From positions 14,901,826 to 14,965,825 of the forward strand of contig NC_051140.1 of assembly GCF_014839805.1 (NCBI RefSeq): DNA of 64,000 nt. The letters are read 5' to 3'. The stretch's first letter is position 1. Each line of letters opens with the position of its first letter. The translations under genes were made by a program, and so were the position numbers. The notes under the pieces are model-generated. The model did no database searches, was not told where the DNA came from, and worked only from the letters and a program-made list of their open reading frames with translations. The DNA comes from Manduca sexta. Lineage: Eukaryota; Arthropoda; Insecta; Lepidoptera; Sphingidae. Positions 9,169-21,042 of the stretch are shown piece after piece.

Positions 9169-12155
9169 TTAATGATGGTGGTGCTTCTCTGGGACGATGT
9201 GGTGGGTGCCGTGCTTCACGGTGGCGTGGAAACTGCGGAGAAATTAAAAATATATTAATATAGTGTATAATGCCAACCGCCAGTTTCAATAAACAATCCC
9301 AATTGTTTTTTTGATCTATATAAAAAATTACACCAATCAAAACAAAGTTATTTGATACGGTTACAAATAATTTATTGTGATTGGTTCATTCTCGGAATTG
9401 GATTTGAGATTGAGAAGATCGTTTATTAAAAACGGCTGTAAATGGCGATACAGGTGCATGTTATATAGTTCTGCGTAGTTGAAATTTGAATTATACTGGG
9501 CTCACCCTGAGATATCAAATTATTTGCCTCATAATCTAAGCGTGACTAATTTAATAATTAAATATCAATATTTAATAATCAAATAATATACTAGTCAATT
9601 ATGTCATTTACACAATAAAACAATACACGCACTCTATTCCTTAACGACAGAAATAGACGAAGGTGGCAACACTAACAGATTGTCGTATAAAAAATGTACT
9701 ATTAATCATTAATTGCTCTGTATCCTACTTGCTTTTATGCCCTTCTTATTCTTGTTTAGTAAACATATTTATCTAATGTGCTTATTTTGTTGAAGGACTT
9801 ACCCAGAGTGTTTGTCGCCATGGTACTCCACGTGTCTGACGGAGCCATCAGGCTCATGGAAAGCATAGTAGCCCTTGACGACGTCTCCATCGCGAATCTC
9901 ATGCTGGCTCTTGCGGTCGCCGGTGTGAGGATCCTCAACTTTGTACCCGAACTCGTATTTAGGATGAGCCTTGACATATATGAAGAGGTTAGGTTAGTTT
10001 TTTTACTTGTGTGTACTTACATCGAAGTAAATATAAAACTTTGTGAATTATCGCTTGCTATAACGGTAAAAAAGCATCCTGAAGAAACCTGCATATCTGA
10101 GAAATTCTCTATAGGAATTTTCAAGGGTGTGTGAAGTTTATTAATCCGCACTAGGCCAGCGTGGTGGACTCTCAGTGGTAGAGGAGGCCCGTTCCCAACA
10201 GTGGGACAGTATATAAAACAGGGCTGATGTTATTATTATTATATAAATATAAAAAGTAATTGTTTTGCTTTACCATTAAAGTATGTATCTAAATAACGTC
10301 TACAATAATTTTAATTACTAAATAAACTATTTAAATTTAGAATTATTATATATGAAATTAAATATGAGAAACGTAATATTAAATATTACGAATACCCAAT
10401 CACGGAAAAAATAATTACTTCAAAATGGAAATTTGCAGTAATTAAACCAGTAAATTATTATTTTTTAAACATTAAGGTCAATTGAATTATTAACGTTTTC
10501 CAAAACAATCTTAATCGATTTATTTTGACATGTATGCCTAAGGACATATTCAGTTTCTCAAAAAGGTGTTTATCTTGACTTAATAGCTATAGCGTAATAT
10601 TACTATCGACGAATTTCAATAAAATATACAACCGCTATCTTCGGTTGAACGCCGGAAATGGGCCAATCAAAATAAAGTTTCTATGACATGTCCACGGACT
10701 TATTTTGGTTACTTTATTAATGGCATATTATATTTTTATTGCTTTGAATGACGAGACGAGCTTTCCGTTCGTTTGATGGTAAGCGATATGACCGCCCATA
10801 AATAGTAGAAACACTATCTAACAACTTGAATCCCAAAGTATTGTTTGGTATTCCACTGAGACATGAGATGTTATGTAAGTCTTATGATATCCAGTAGTTA
10901 GGTTGACAATGTTCTTAAAACCAGAATACCACAATGACTACAGCCTGGCGGTAGAAATAGACTGCGTTGGTACCTATCCAGGCGAACTCTCAATCGTATA
11001 ACCGTAGTTAGCAATCGATGTTTAATAAAATAGGTTTTACGCTCCATAAATCAAGTATACTTACGTAATAATCGATAGCGCCTTCGTGGCCGTGTCCATG
11101 ACCGTGCCCTTTGACATGAACCACCTCGGCGGGGCCGTCGTGCCTCGAGATATGTTGAGATGAGAACGCATGCCCATGACCCTGGGCGTACTGCGCCACC
11201 ATCGCCACCACGGCTAGGCACAACACCTGAAAGTATACCGTGGTATTGAGTATGAATGTTAAATAAACATGGTTACTGAAAACGAATGTGAAGCAAATGA
11301 ATTAATTAGCAAGATGATGACGTGAAAAATTAGAGTTAGTGTAGTAAGTGATGCTTCTGTAATATTGTTTAGAAAATTAATTTTCCGTGAATAAAATTTA
11401 GCAACTATTATTACTTTAGTTACTCTATTTATTATAATAATAAATGTATTTTGTATGGTACGCAATGATAATTTGTATGTGCTGTTATTAGCATACAGAG
11501 CTATTGTGCCGTATTTTGCTTCAAACGTTTTTTTTTTAGCCAGACTAGTGAAAGTTTGAATAATTATAGACAATGTTGTATGCAATGTCTTAGTAATCAG
11601 ACGTCTTCCTATTAACTTGAGCTCACATAAATTTACATTAAAACGCGCGCCTTTTTTGTAATCTAGTAACTATAGCCTTTTTTATGTGATAAAGTATTTA
11701 TAACGAAGATTTCTATTATTTCTTATCTCTCATATATCATGAACCGTTATTAATTTTTTTTATGTATTTTACTTTAAATATAGTCATTAACTTTTAATTT
11801 TTTTTTAGTCAACTAGCAAATTTTTTATGTTATATTATTTGATAATTCAAACTAGTTTCAAAATTATACGTCTATAATACAAACAAGTCATTTAATTTTA
11901 AGACGAGGAAAATATTTACTTAATAGTAAGTCCCTTTAGAAAATCATGTCAAATCTTCAACATTTTGTATCTCGTACAATTATAATTTATGTCGAACAAA
12001 ATTGTATCGTATATAGAGGCAGTATGACTGACAATAAGGTTATGAACACTTAAGTGAATATAGTAATATTTATGGTCCATTATCTTCGCACATTCCACCG
12101 CACAAACGGCACACTGCAAATTAAAATCACTTGCACTTATTACCTTTGATAACAT
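9169..12155 (-). CDS. Gene D: RR-2 cuticular protein, Gly-His linker
   Basis: Exons on the minus strand are 12144..12155 (MLSK), 11065..11226, 9803..9969 and 9169..9232, for 405 nt and 134 residues. Introns are GT-AG with phases 0, 0, 2. The signal peptide is MLSK plus [16 protein letters not shown]. The linker carries [16 protein letters not shown], then [16 protein letters not shown]. The RR-2 core reads [18 protein letters not shown], then [17 protein letters not shown], then [10 protein letters not shown]. The tail [20 protein letters not shown] is clearly akin to that of gene C, so C and D are probably sister copies. AATAAA is at the complement of 9097..9102. The introns are long for this cluster: intron 2 (9970..11064) holds two interspersed repeat copies. 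Confidence 0.95.
10049..10240 (-). repeat. Interspersed repeat, family 1, in intron 2 of gene D
   Basis: In reverse it reads CAGCCCTGTTTTATATACTG, then CCCACTGTTGGGAACGGGCC, then CACCACGCTGGCCTAGTGC, then the AGAGAATTTCTCAGATATGC block shared with the copy near 55.0 kb. Confidence 0.8.
10747..10995 (+). repeat. Interspersed repeat, family 2 (probable LINE 3' fragment), in intron 2 of gene D
   Basis: Contains CGAGACGAGC, TGATGGTAAGCGATA, GACCGCCCATAAA, TAGTAGAAACAC and a later GGTACCTATCCAGGCGAACT block. The first part recurs at 63.1 kb and pieces recur at 25.2-25.5 and 59.75 kb. The LINE assignment is from general resemblance. Confidence 0.7.
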
Positions 12156-12229
12156 TTTGATTGTATTTTTCTTGTCCTAATGACACTAAACTTAACAGTC
12201 AACTGATACATATTTAATAGAGTTCAAGT

Positions 12230-12237
12230 CTTTTATA
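12230..12237 (-). promoter_or_regulatory. TATA box of gene D
   Basis: TATAAAAG on the minus strand. TCAGTT (complement of 12201..12206) is 31 bases downstream and the ATG about 46 bases after that. Confidence 0.78.
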
Positions 12238-14464
12238 TTGTCAACTAAAGTAGCCAAGGTAATGTTGATTTCACTCTAAATTATTGGGAACTTAAAATTA
12301 TTCAAGAACTTTAGTATAAGCGTTTGCAATTATTTCGTAAAAACGTTTGTCGTGCCTATACACACTCTGACATTGTACTTATGCAAGTTTCTCTGCATAG
12401 TATTATTGACACAAATTTAATTGAATAAAAACTGGCCTATCTCAACAAGCAGTAGTAACGCAATGGACGTTTATTTTTTTACGATCTATCATTGTTAATA
12501 ACGTTCATAATATTGCAAATTGGATATAGATTCTCTAGGTGATAAAATAGCAAATTACCAAATTAATAAGGAAAATAGTTTTGTTTGGATTCTACACTAA
12601 TATGGAAATTGCTTACATAGCATAGGATAGGATTTGCACTTTATTCACTCACAAATACACATTTATATAAGTAAATTTAATATAAATATATAATGTGAAC
12701 ATTAAAATATTATTACCTCATACTAGTAATTTATTCTAAATTCATAAAAATGGATTTTTATCGTAGATTTTGTTAATGTCCAAACAAAAAGAATCGCACA
12801 CATGATAATAATTACCACAATAATAGATAAATGTTACTGTAAAATTTTTAAACTTTCTAATTTAATGCAAATATTTTAGCAATTAGCGTTGTTAATTAAA
12901 TAAATCCGAAATTAGCAAACCACTTTTTTAAAAATGTGACGTAATGTATGGTAAAAGCTTCCGCATAGTTTTTACGCATATGGAAAAAATAGGTTCGCTC
13001 GTAATTATATTATAATATCTTATATCATACTGCCTCGGTGGCGTAGTTGTATTATGGTATGATTGCGGTGTTGAAGTCTCGGCTTCGATTCTCAGGTCGG
13101 GCAGTGATATTGAAATTTTCTATCTCATTACCAGCCCGGAGTCTGGAATACTCACGGTGGAAAGTGAGTGCACCGGTTACGTCTCTGCCTACACCTTTGG
13201 GGCTTAAAACCATGTGTATATCTTATATCATTTATGATAAATCTAGATCTAACTTTGAATATAATAATTAAAAATATTTTCTTTCCAGAAACTCTTCTAG
13301 GGAAACAGCAACCTGATATCTAGTATGTTTTCATTATTTCGACAAAGAAAGATACAAATATTGCTTCATAAAAATAATGACTACATCTAACACTGTATCT
13401 CTGATCTAAATAGCTTCGTGTTGTATGAAGTGTTACCCTCTACACTGATTTGATTTTCTATTGACTGCGAGCAAATTGCAATTATATAATGTTTGAAGCA
13501 ACCGACATCGAATCGTAAAATGCATTGTTAAATATTTCGGAAGATAAGCAGAGGCTTCTATTTTAATATTTATTTTTAAACAGTTAGGATTGATTTTTCA
13601 ATCGTGACATACTTTTACATAAATTGTTACTGGCCTACAAAACAAATAAACCATTTTATTTATACGATTATTATCATTTTATTTTCTCTGCATTTTATTT
13701 TTATGCAATATTTTTGATGATTGTAAAACTAGCCTTTTATTTATTTATAACTGTTAATAACGAACCGTCAGAGGTTTCTGACCAGCCGTCCGTCAGCAAT
13801 ACTGACTTACGGCCTATAACAGGAGCACTTTCCCTATCTTATTTGAAGAGTTCTGTGAGGTAATGGGCTATGAGATAGCGTCAAACAGGAATCCTAGGAT
13901 AGAGATAAATTAGGCGATACAAACTTAATTATAATTTCTGTACGCTCTTTAGTAGATTCAATAATTATTGAACAAATGAATTATAGACAGCAGTTAAGAA
14001 AATATGTCTTACTTAATAGAAAGATAAATAATAAGAAATGTAAACAGATCCTAATCATTCATGTTGTTAAGTTCTTTAGACGGCCAGGGATCACAAATAC
14101 CAAATAGTTTCTTGTTGACGAAGGTAGAGTTCCTGCTTCATACATTATATAACAGTATTACAGCAACTATCGTTCAGCGATACAGTTCAATTTGTTAATG
14201 ATTTCAGAAGAAATGGGCGTTGCGTTGTGAACGTTTTTTCCAAGGTTACTGAGGATGTAAAGATTGTGGTAGCCCTTTCCTTTCATATGAATGATTGAGC
14301 CATACTACAAATATGTACATATTACGTAAAGATATCGTATAGCCCGTCTCTCATGTTACAGGTGAACCAGATTTTCATTTGTATGCGTGAATGAAATTGC
14401 ACACACATGCAAATTTTTATTCAATAACATATAAAACCAGTTTTTGATACAGTGCTTATCGATG
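12238..14464. other. Divergent intergenic region between genes D and E
   Basis: About 2.2 kb separating the promoters of D (minus) and E (plus). It holds one tRNA-derived SINE copy (about 13032..13220). No gene seen. Confidence 0.5.
13032..13220 (+). repeat. tRNA-derived SINE, decayed copy
   Basis: Starts CTGCCTCGGTGGCGTAGTTG (box A-like) and has a degraded box B, GCTTCGATTCTC, about 55 bases later, then CAGCCCGGAGTCTGGAATAC. The same layout is seen better preserved at 35.9 kb. Confidence 0.75.
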
Positions 14465-14472
14465 TATAAAAT
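14465..14472 (+). promoter_or_regulatory. TATA box of gene E
   Basis: TATAAAAT. TCAGTT starts at 14497, 32 bases downstream, and the ATG lies about 36 bases after that. Confidence 0.72.
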
Positions 14473-14532
14473 CCAATGCATCTGACACATCCAGTATCAG
14501 TTGCAGTTGTTTTCAGAAAGAGAACAACCAAC

Positions 14533-17500
14533 ATGAACAAGGTAATATTAAAAAGAAACTTTATTCGGACTTTTTTTTGTTATTTTATTAGTTCATTAAA
14601 AACAAGAAATTTCTCCATACTCAACTAAAATGATATTATGATTACTATATAATTGATGCCTCATTTAAGATAACCTATGTGGTCTACACATAAATGGAAA
14701 AGTTCACTAATCTCTAAATACTATGCTATAAAATAAAGAACAATTTGTTTGGAAATAGAGTTCTAATTTAATATAATACTAATAATGATTTTTCCAGTTC
14801 CTCGCGGTTATCGTTCTGCTAGCAGTAGGCTACTGCGAGGAGCACCAAGGTTTCACCCTTCAAACACTCATCAAGCATGAGTCGCCAAAGATAATTGAAA
14901 CGCAACACATCCTCCCTATTCACACAATTCATGTTGCACCTGTTCAAGCTCTCCATGTAGCTCCAGTACACGAAGTTCAATCTGAAGGCCACTCGATTGG
15001 GCATGCCGTATCTTCGCAAAGCATTGTTCGCCATGACAGCCATGGGGAGGCGCATCACGAGGGATCTGAGTACTACATCTCCACTTCTGGTCACGGTATT
15101 CAGTCAGGTCAATCCCAAGGCCACGCTGTGTCTTCTCAAAGTGTAATTCGTCATGACTCACACGGCGAGGGACACTACGAAGAACCACACTACATTATTT
15201 CTAATGAACATAATGTGGCTTCTTCTGGACTTGAAATCCATTCCGCTGGTCAATCTAACGGTCATGCTATTTCTTCCCAAAACGTAATTCATCATGGCAG
15301 CCACGGACAAGAAAACCATGAAGGTTCTAACTATTATGTTGCAGCCTCTTCTGGACACGGTATTCAATCAAGTCAATCCCATGGACAGGCTATTTCTTCC
15401 CAAAACATTATCCGTCATGAGAGTTATGGTCAGGATCATCAGGAAAACGCTAACTACTATGATGGTGGAAGACACGAATTTATATCTGGGCACGGTATTC
15501 AGTCTGCTGGACAGTCTCATGGCCATGCTGTTTCTTCTCAAAGCGTAATTCGTCATGACAGCCATGGTCAGGAGTATCAAGCAGGCTCTTACTATGATGC
15601 TGCTAACAAATATGTAGCATCATCAGGACACGATATCCAGTCCGCTAGTCAATCTCACGGAAACGCTGTTTCTTCCCAAAGTGTAATTCGTCACGATAGC
15701 CATGGCCAAGAGTATCAGGATGGATCTTACTATGATGCTGCTAACAAATATGTAGCCATTTCAGGACACGGTATCCAGTCCGCTGGTAAATCCCATGGAA
15801 ACGCTATTTCTTCCCAAAGTGTAATTCGGCACGATAATCATGCCCAGGAATATCAGGATGGTTCTTCTATGATGCTGCAAACAAATATGTAGCTATATCG
15901 GGACATGGTATCCAGTCCGCTGGTCAATCCCATGGAAATGCTGTTTCTTCCCAGAGCGTAATTCGTCACGATAGTCACGGTCAAGAGTATCATGATGGTT
16001 CTTACTATGATGCTGCTAACAAATATGTAGCCACTTCGGGACATGGTATCCAGTCAGCTAGTCAATCCCATGGAAACGCTGTTTCTTCCCAAAGCGTAAT
16101 TCGTCACGATAGCCATGGCCAGGAATATCAGCATGGTTCTAACTATTATGGTAGCGCTGAACAATATGGACACGGTATCCAATATGGTGGCCACTCAAAT
16201 GGTCATGCTATTTCCTCCCAAAACGTAATTCGTCATGATAGTCACAATGTTGAAAATAAGGGGGGCTCTAATCATTATGGTGCTTCGCAACAATATGTTG
16301 CTTACTATAATCACGGCATCCAATCCGCGGGTCAATCTCACGGTAATGCTGTTTCTTCCCAAAGTGTTATCCGCCATGACAGTCACAATACAGAGAATAA
16401 GGAAGGTTCTAACTATTATGGTGCTTCGCAACAATATGATGCTCACTCTAGTCACGGTATTCAGTCCGCTGGTCAATCCCACGGCCACGCTGTTTCATCC
16501 CAAAACATAATCCGTCATGACAGTCACGGTCTGAAGAATTACGAGAGATCTAACTATTACGGCGCCGGGCAGCGTTATGGAGCACAATCTAGTAATGGTA
16601 TTTATTCATCGGGACAATCCCATGCCCATGCTGTTTCTTCCCAAAGCGTAATTCGCCATGACAGTCATGACCAGGAACACAATGAAGGATCTAATTACTA
16701 TTTTGCCGCTGCCTCCGGTCATGGTGTTCAGTCAGCCGGTCAACACGGCCATGCTGTTTCATCTCAAAACGTAATTCGTCATGATAGTCATGGTCAGGAT
16801 TATAACGAAGGCTCTAACTATTACGCTGCTGGTCATCATGATACAGCCATCTCTGGTCATCAGTCAGTAGGGCAATCCTATGGACACGCCGTTTCCTCAC
16901 AAAACGTAGTTCGTCATGAAAATCACGGTCAAGCTAATCAAGGCGGGTCTCACCACTTTGTTACTGTCCAGCAAGCATCGGGACACGGAATCAACTCAGC
17001 TGCTCAATCTCACGGTCACGCTGTCTCTTCTCAAAACATTGTTCGTCACGACAGCCATGGGCAAAGCCATGGAGCGGGCCATCTTCTAGTCGCTGCTGAA
17101 CACAGTCTTGCTATTCCCGTACATGAAACTATAATTGCCCCAGTCCACCATGTTGTCCAGCAGAGTGGGCACCACGAGGCAGCTAGCCATCAGGAATCAC
17201 ACCACGAAGAATCTCACTACGTAGACTACTACGTAAGTGGACCTTATTGTCATATAAATTCTGTATAAAGTAATCACTTTGATGCTATTACGACTAATCT
17301 TTGTGCCATATATTGTTATATTCTACAAGGTATTAGATTTAACATGAATAATAGTAATAATAATTATATTAATCATTGCCCTATCTTATATATTTTGTAT
17401 TTAAATTTGTTGAATGAAACTAACGTAACTACTCCTTATTTTTCTAGTCCCACCCTAAATACGAGTTCGAATACCAAATCAAGGATCCTCATACCGGCGA

Positions 17501-17874
17501 CAGTAAGTTCCAGCACGAGGCTCGCGATGGTGATCATGTGAAGGGTATCTACAGTCTGCACGAACCCGACGGCTCCATCCGTACAGTGAAATACGCTGCT
17601 GATAAGAAGTCTGGGTGAGTCAAAATCCATTACCTGTGGGCACATTTTATAACTGAATTATATGTAAGAGGAAGTTACATCAATCATTAATTATATTTAT
17701 GCATAAAATAATGCAATTACACATTTTTATATCTAAGTATATTAAGTTACTGACATAATCCGCATCTCATTATACGTCTAAAGTATTTCATGGCTTTTCT
17801 TTTATAGATTCAACGCCGAAGTCCAGCACTCAGCCCCCACCAAGCATGATGAGACTCATTATAACCATCATTAA
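14533..17874 (+). CDS. Gene E: RR-2 cuticular protein with giant repeat linker, frame-shifted in exon 2
   Basis: Exons 14533..14541 (MNK), 14798..17232, 17448..17614 and 17808..17874, all GT-AG. The signal peptide is MNK plus [14 protein letters not shown]. The linker exon is 2435 nt, against 123 to 300 nt in most neighbours (756 in F). It holds about 16 units, each with [14 protein letters not shown] or a close variant and most followed by a YY pair and then SGHGIQS; units 5 to 8 are most alike, with a 138-bp (46-residue) period. In unit 7 one base is missing between 15866 and 15867 (GTTCTTCTATG where sisters have GTTCTTACTATG), giving TAG at 15890. Beyond it the shifted frame is open to the exon end VDYY with no stop, and the RR-2 exon ([18 protein letters not shown], then [17 protein letters not shown]) and last exon are intact. 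As read, the product is 367 residues without RR-2; with the base it would be 892. It could be an assembly error, an allele, or a recent null. Confidence 0.9.
15030..17090 (+). repeat. About 16 coding repeats with a SSQ core (gene E)
   Basis: Successive units share the core SSQ[S/N][V/I][I/V]RH followed by an acidic-His stretch and usually a tyrosine pair. Units 5 to 8 keep [10 protein letters not shown], with the codons TATGTAGC at 15611, 15749, 15886 and 16024 (spacings 138, 137 and 138; the 137 reveals the deletion). Outer units differ more, in the pattern expected of amplification from the middle. Confidence 0.92.
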
Positions 17875-19453
17875 TCAACACCATATATGTATTAACTAAT
17901 TCATAAAGTGTTGTTATTAATTGTTGATTATATGATTTAGACTTATTTACTGTTTCATTTAGCGATTTTATAAAAACCTTACGTGTGATGCTCGTCTCTT
18001 CGTGAAACCGATATGCGTAAAAAATCTGTCTACACGCGAGTTACATATTTTAAAGTGTGTAGACGTGCACAACATTTGGATTTAAAACAACAACATTTTA
18101 GATGAGGTTAGGAAATCCGTTTCCTCCGATCAATCAGGCATAGAAAGTAAGCTTAATTAATGAAACTTACTGATTAGTAAGAGACTATTTATGATTAAAA
18201 TCTATAATATAACATAATATAAATACAACTGGAATTATCGTGTTAAAGAATTCCATCTATTTAATTCAATTATTTCTTTTAAATACTTTAAAGAGTTCAA
18301 GAGCAAGTCTTAAATACGTTGTACATACTTTTGTTATTGTATCATCGTCAATATCTTTGTCTTCATTTAGTAGTTATCGCAAAGCAACTAATAGAATAAA
18401 AAGAGCAAGATAAAAACTTGTAAATGTAGATCATGGCTTGAAGAGAGTCAATGCGTACTAATTCACTCTCGTAACAAAAAATATGGCAATGACACCGTTA
18501 AGGTCACTTTCTGTAGACACGACAGGCTTTTAATAAAGAATTAGGGTGCCTAGTCTATTTAAAAATCGTCTTAGCATTTTTTTTTATATGGAATTTGGTA
18601 AATTTCATATGAATTTGAGAAACACTGTGGTATAAATTTTTGTTCAGCATCAGACTATGATATTCGCATATGCGTCATATGATAATTAAAGTACTTACTA
18701 ATCGATTACATGGATTTTATTATCACCCGAGTGTTCAAAGAAATTTAGGTGTGTTGTCAATATTTAAGGAATAGAAAAGGGTTTATATCGAGTATGCTTC
18801 ATTTTAGGTAATGAATACGTAAAAAATGACACACTAAAAAGTATATAATTTTGAGTAATTTTATTGGTACCTGCGTTCATATTTTAGGCTTTAGAACTTA
18901 ATTTCTTTATAACTTTCATAGAACGATCATCCAAATGTATGAATTACGAAGGACTGTACTTATTTGTGACATCCATATTTTACCAAGTTTACATTTCTAA
19001 ATTAATTTTAAGCTTAGTGAAATGCTTCATGTTTAAAAAAAATATTTATTGTATATATGTTTGGAATTCAAATTTATACTACAAATAATTGAATAATGTA
19101 GATTACCTACTTATCTACAAGTGAAATCGAGCTTAACCGAAAAAGCCAACATGAAGGAAACGATGAAACTGAAGTTGAATACTAAATGGAATAAAATTTC
19201 TATCCGCTAGTTTCAAACCTATTAATTGTGCGCACAGAACATTTTAGAGAGTTTATACTAAAAGATCGGTTTAAAATGTTCATTATTATTAATCAGAGCA
19301 TCCGCATACAAGATCGGTAGTCTAGTTACTAGACTGACAACCTTCACATTGGTTACATAAATTACGTCATGAAGTCCGCGCGCGTGTTGGGTTACAAACA
19401 TGACGCCCCGAGCCGCAACAAATCTATTCAATACTCTCTCGTAACGTCTCCGG
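17875..19453. other. Intergenic between genes E and F
   Basis: AT-rich, no clear polyadenylation hexamer found soon after gene E. A short open frame from 19369 overlaps the gene F promoter and is not a gene. No repeat recognised. Confidence 0.5.
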
Positions 19454-19460
19454 TATATAT
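19454..19460 (+). promoter_or_regulatory. TATA box of gene F
   Basis: TATATAT, with TCAGTT at 19485..19490, 31 bases downstream. The ATG follows 32 bases later. Confidence 0.65.
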
Positions 19461-19521
19461 TGAGCTAATGACTATGTTAATTCATCAGTTCAACCGCGGA
19501 AGTCAAAGAAGAAAGAACAAC

Positions 19522-20938
19522 ATGTTAGCAAAAGTGGGTGTTTTAGAAAAAAAAAATGTGAAATAGAAATTTTGTGTTTTGGATTGTCTAACGAATTTGT
19601 CTTTGCAGGTTTTGATTCTTGCTATCGCTGTTGCGGCGATTTCTAGCCAGGATCATGCTTACAACCACAAACGACTTTTTCACCACGCCAAGGAACACAA
19701 GCATCAGAGTTATGAGCATGCCCATCCTTCGCTTAAGTTGAGAGCACCTCAAGAACCTGCGCCAATTAGTGAAGAACACCAGCCTGAAAACGAAAGCCAC
19801 GGATATGTGTATGCTCATGTGCCTGAGAGTCATGGACACGTTTACGAACACGCGCCAGAAGGATATGCGCATGCGTACGAACATTCATCGGAAGGACACG
19901 GACATGCTTATGAACACGTTCCCGAAGGACATGGCCATGCCTACGAACATGCTGCCGAAGAACACGCACCTGAAGGACACGAACACGCCTATGTCCATGT
20001 GCCAGAAAGCCACGGTCATGCTTATTCATCACAGAGCATCGTGCACCATCCTTCAGCGCATCACGAAGAATCTCACGAAAACAGAGACGAGCACGCGTCT
20101 CCTGTTTACCAGTATGTACAGGAACAAAATGAGGAAGCCCATCACCCTGAACCTGCTCCCCACAAGTACCATGCTGTACACTACCCTGCCCCTGCACATC
20201 ATGAGGTTGTTTCCCACAAACCAGTGCCTAAACCCCAACCTCAGCACGCCTCATCTCACGAAGGTTTCAGCTTCCACCGCGGAGTCCAGCTTCATCAAGC
20301 CCCTGCCCACCACCATGAGGAACCCCACGTACCCATATCCGAAGACGAACCCGTTGACTATTACGTGAGTGTTTTCTAAAATGATGTAAAATTTATTAGA
20401 TTCCACTACCAATTTTATAGCAACTTTCCACCCATTTATTCTGATCACGCAGTGATCCGTTTAAATCACAATAGTGTCTGTACAGTAGACGAATTCAAAA
20501 TAACTTATGTAAATGCACTTTTACTATTACAGGCCTATCCCAAGTACCAGTACGAGTACCAAGTAGAGGATCCTCACACCGGTGACAACAAGTTCCAGCA
20601 TGAGATCCGTGATGGTGACAATGTAAAGGGAGTGTACAGCTTGCACGAAGCCGACGGTTCCGTCAGAATTGTTGAATACAGTGCTGACAAGCATAACGGG
20701 TAATATTTGCTTTTCATTTTTTTTAATTAACTATAAGCAAGCAACAGCAATGGGTCGGTATATAATATAAAGTTGCTATTATTATTATCTCTATTATATA
20801 GGAGTGTTACATGATTTAAATTAAATATGAAGAAAATAAAAAATAACAATATTTGCTTTACATTACAGATTCAACGCGGTGGTGAAACACACGGCTCCCG
20901 GCCAACACGTCCATATCGAAAGCCATCATCAAAACTAA
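19522..20938 (+). CDS. Gene F: RR-2 cuticular protein with His/Glu/Tyr repeat linker
   Basis: Exons 19522..19533 (MLAK), 19609..20364, 20533..20699 and 20869..20938 give 1005 nt, 334 residues. Introns are GT-AG in phases 0, 0, 2; intron 1 is only 75 bp. The signal peptide is MLAK plus [14 protein letters not shown]. The linker (252 residues in exon 2) has about eight 10 to 13-residue repeats of the pattern P-E-x-H-x-H-[AV]-Y-x-H, such as [10 protein letters not shown], ending with a single SSQ motif [11 protein letters not shown] Pro/His-rich stretch follows, then VDYY. The RR-2 core is [18 protein letters not shown], then [17 protein letters not shown], then [17 protein letters not shown]. 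The tail ends HHQN. AATAAA at 21037..21042. It lies 1.6 kb downstream of gene E on the same strand, and its RR-2 domain is a normal length. Confidence 0.95.
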
Positions 20939-21042
20939 ACTTCGAAGACTGATGTTGGATTTTTATTAATTTCGTGCCTATATAAATAATTATTGTTGCC
21001 TGATTGTTACTAGATGTGTACGTAATCCTTTATTATAATAAA

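Noticed and set aside
15128..15892. Reading 15128..15892 as a complete gene by itself
   Set aside because: It is the middle of the gene E linker exon, which begins at 14798, and it ends only because of the one-base deletion.
19369..19566. Small plus-strand frame before gene F
   Set aside because: Crosses the gene F TATA box, leader and first exon, and has no domain.
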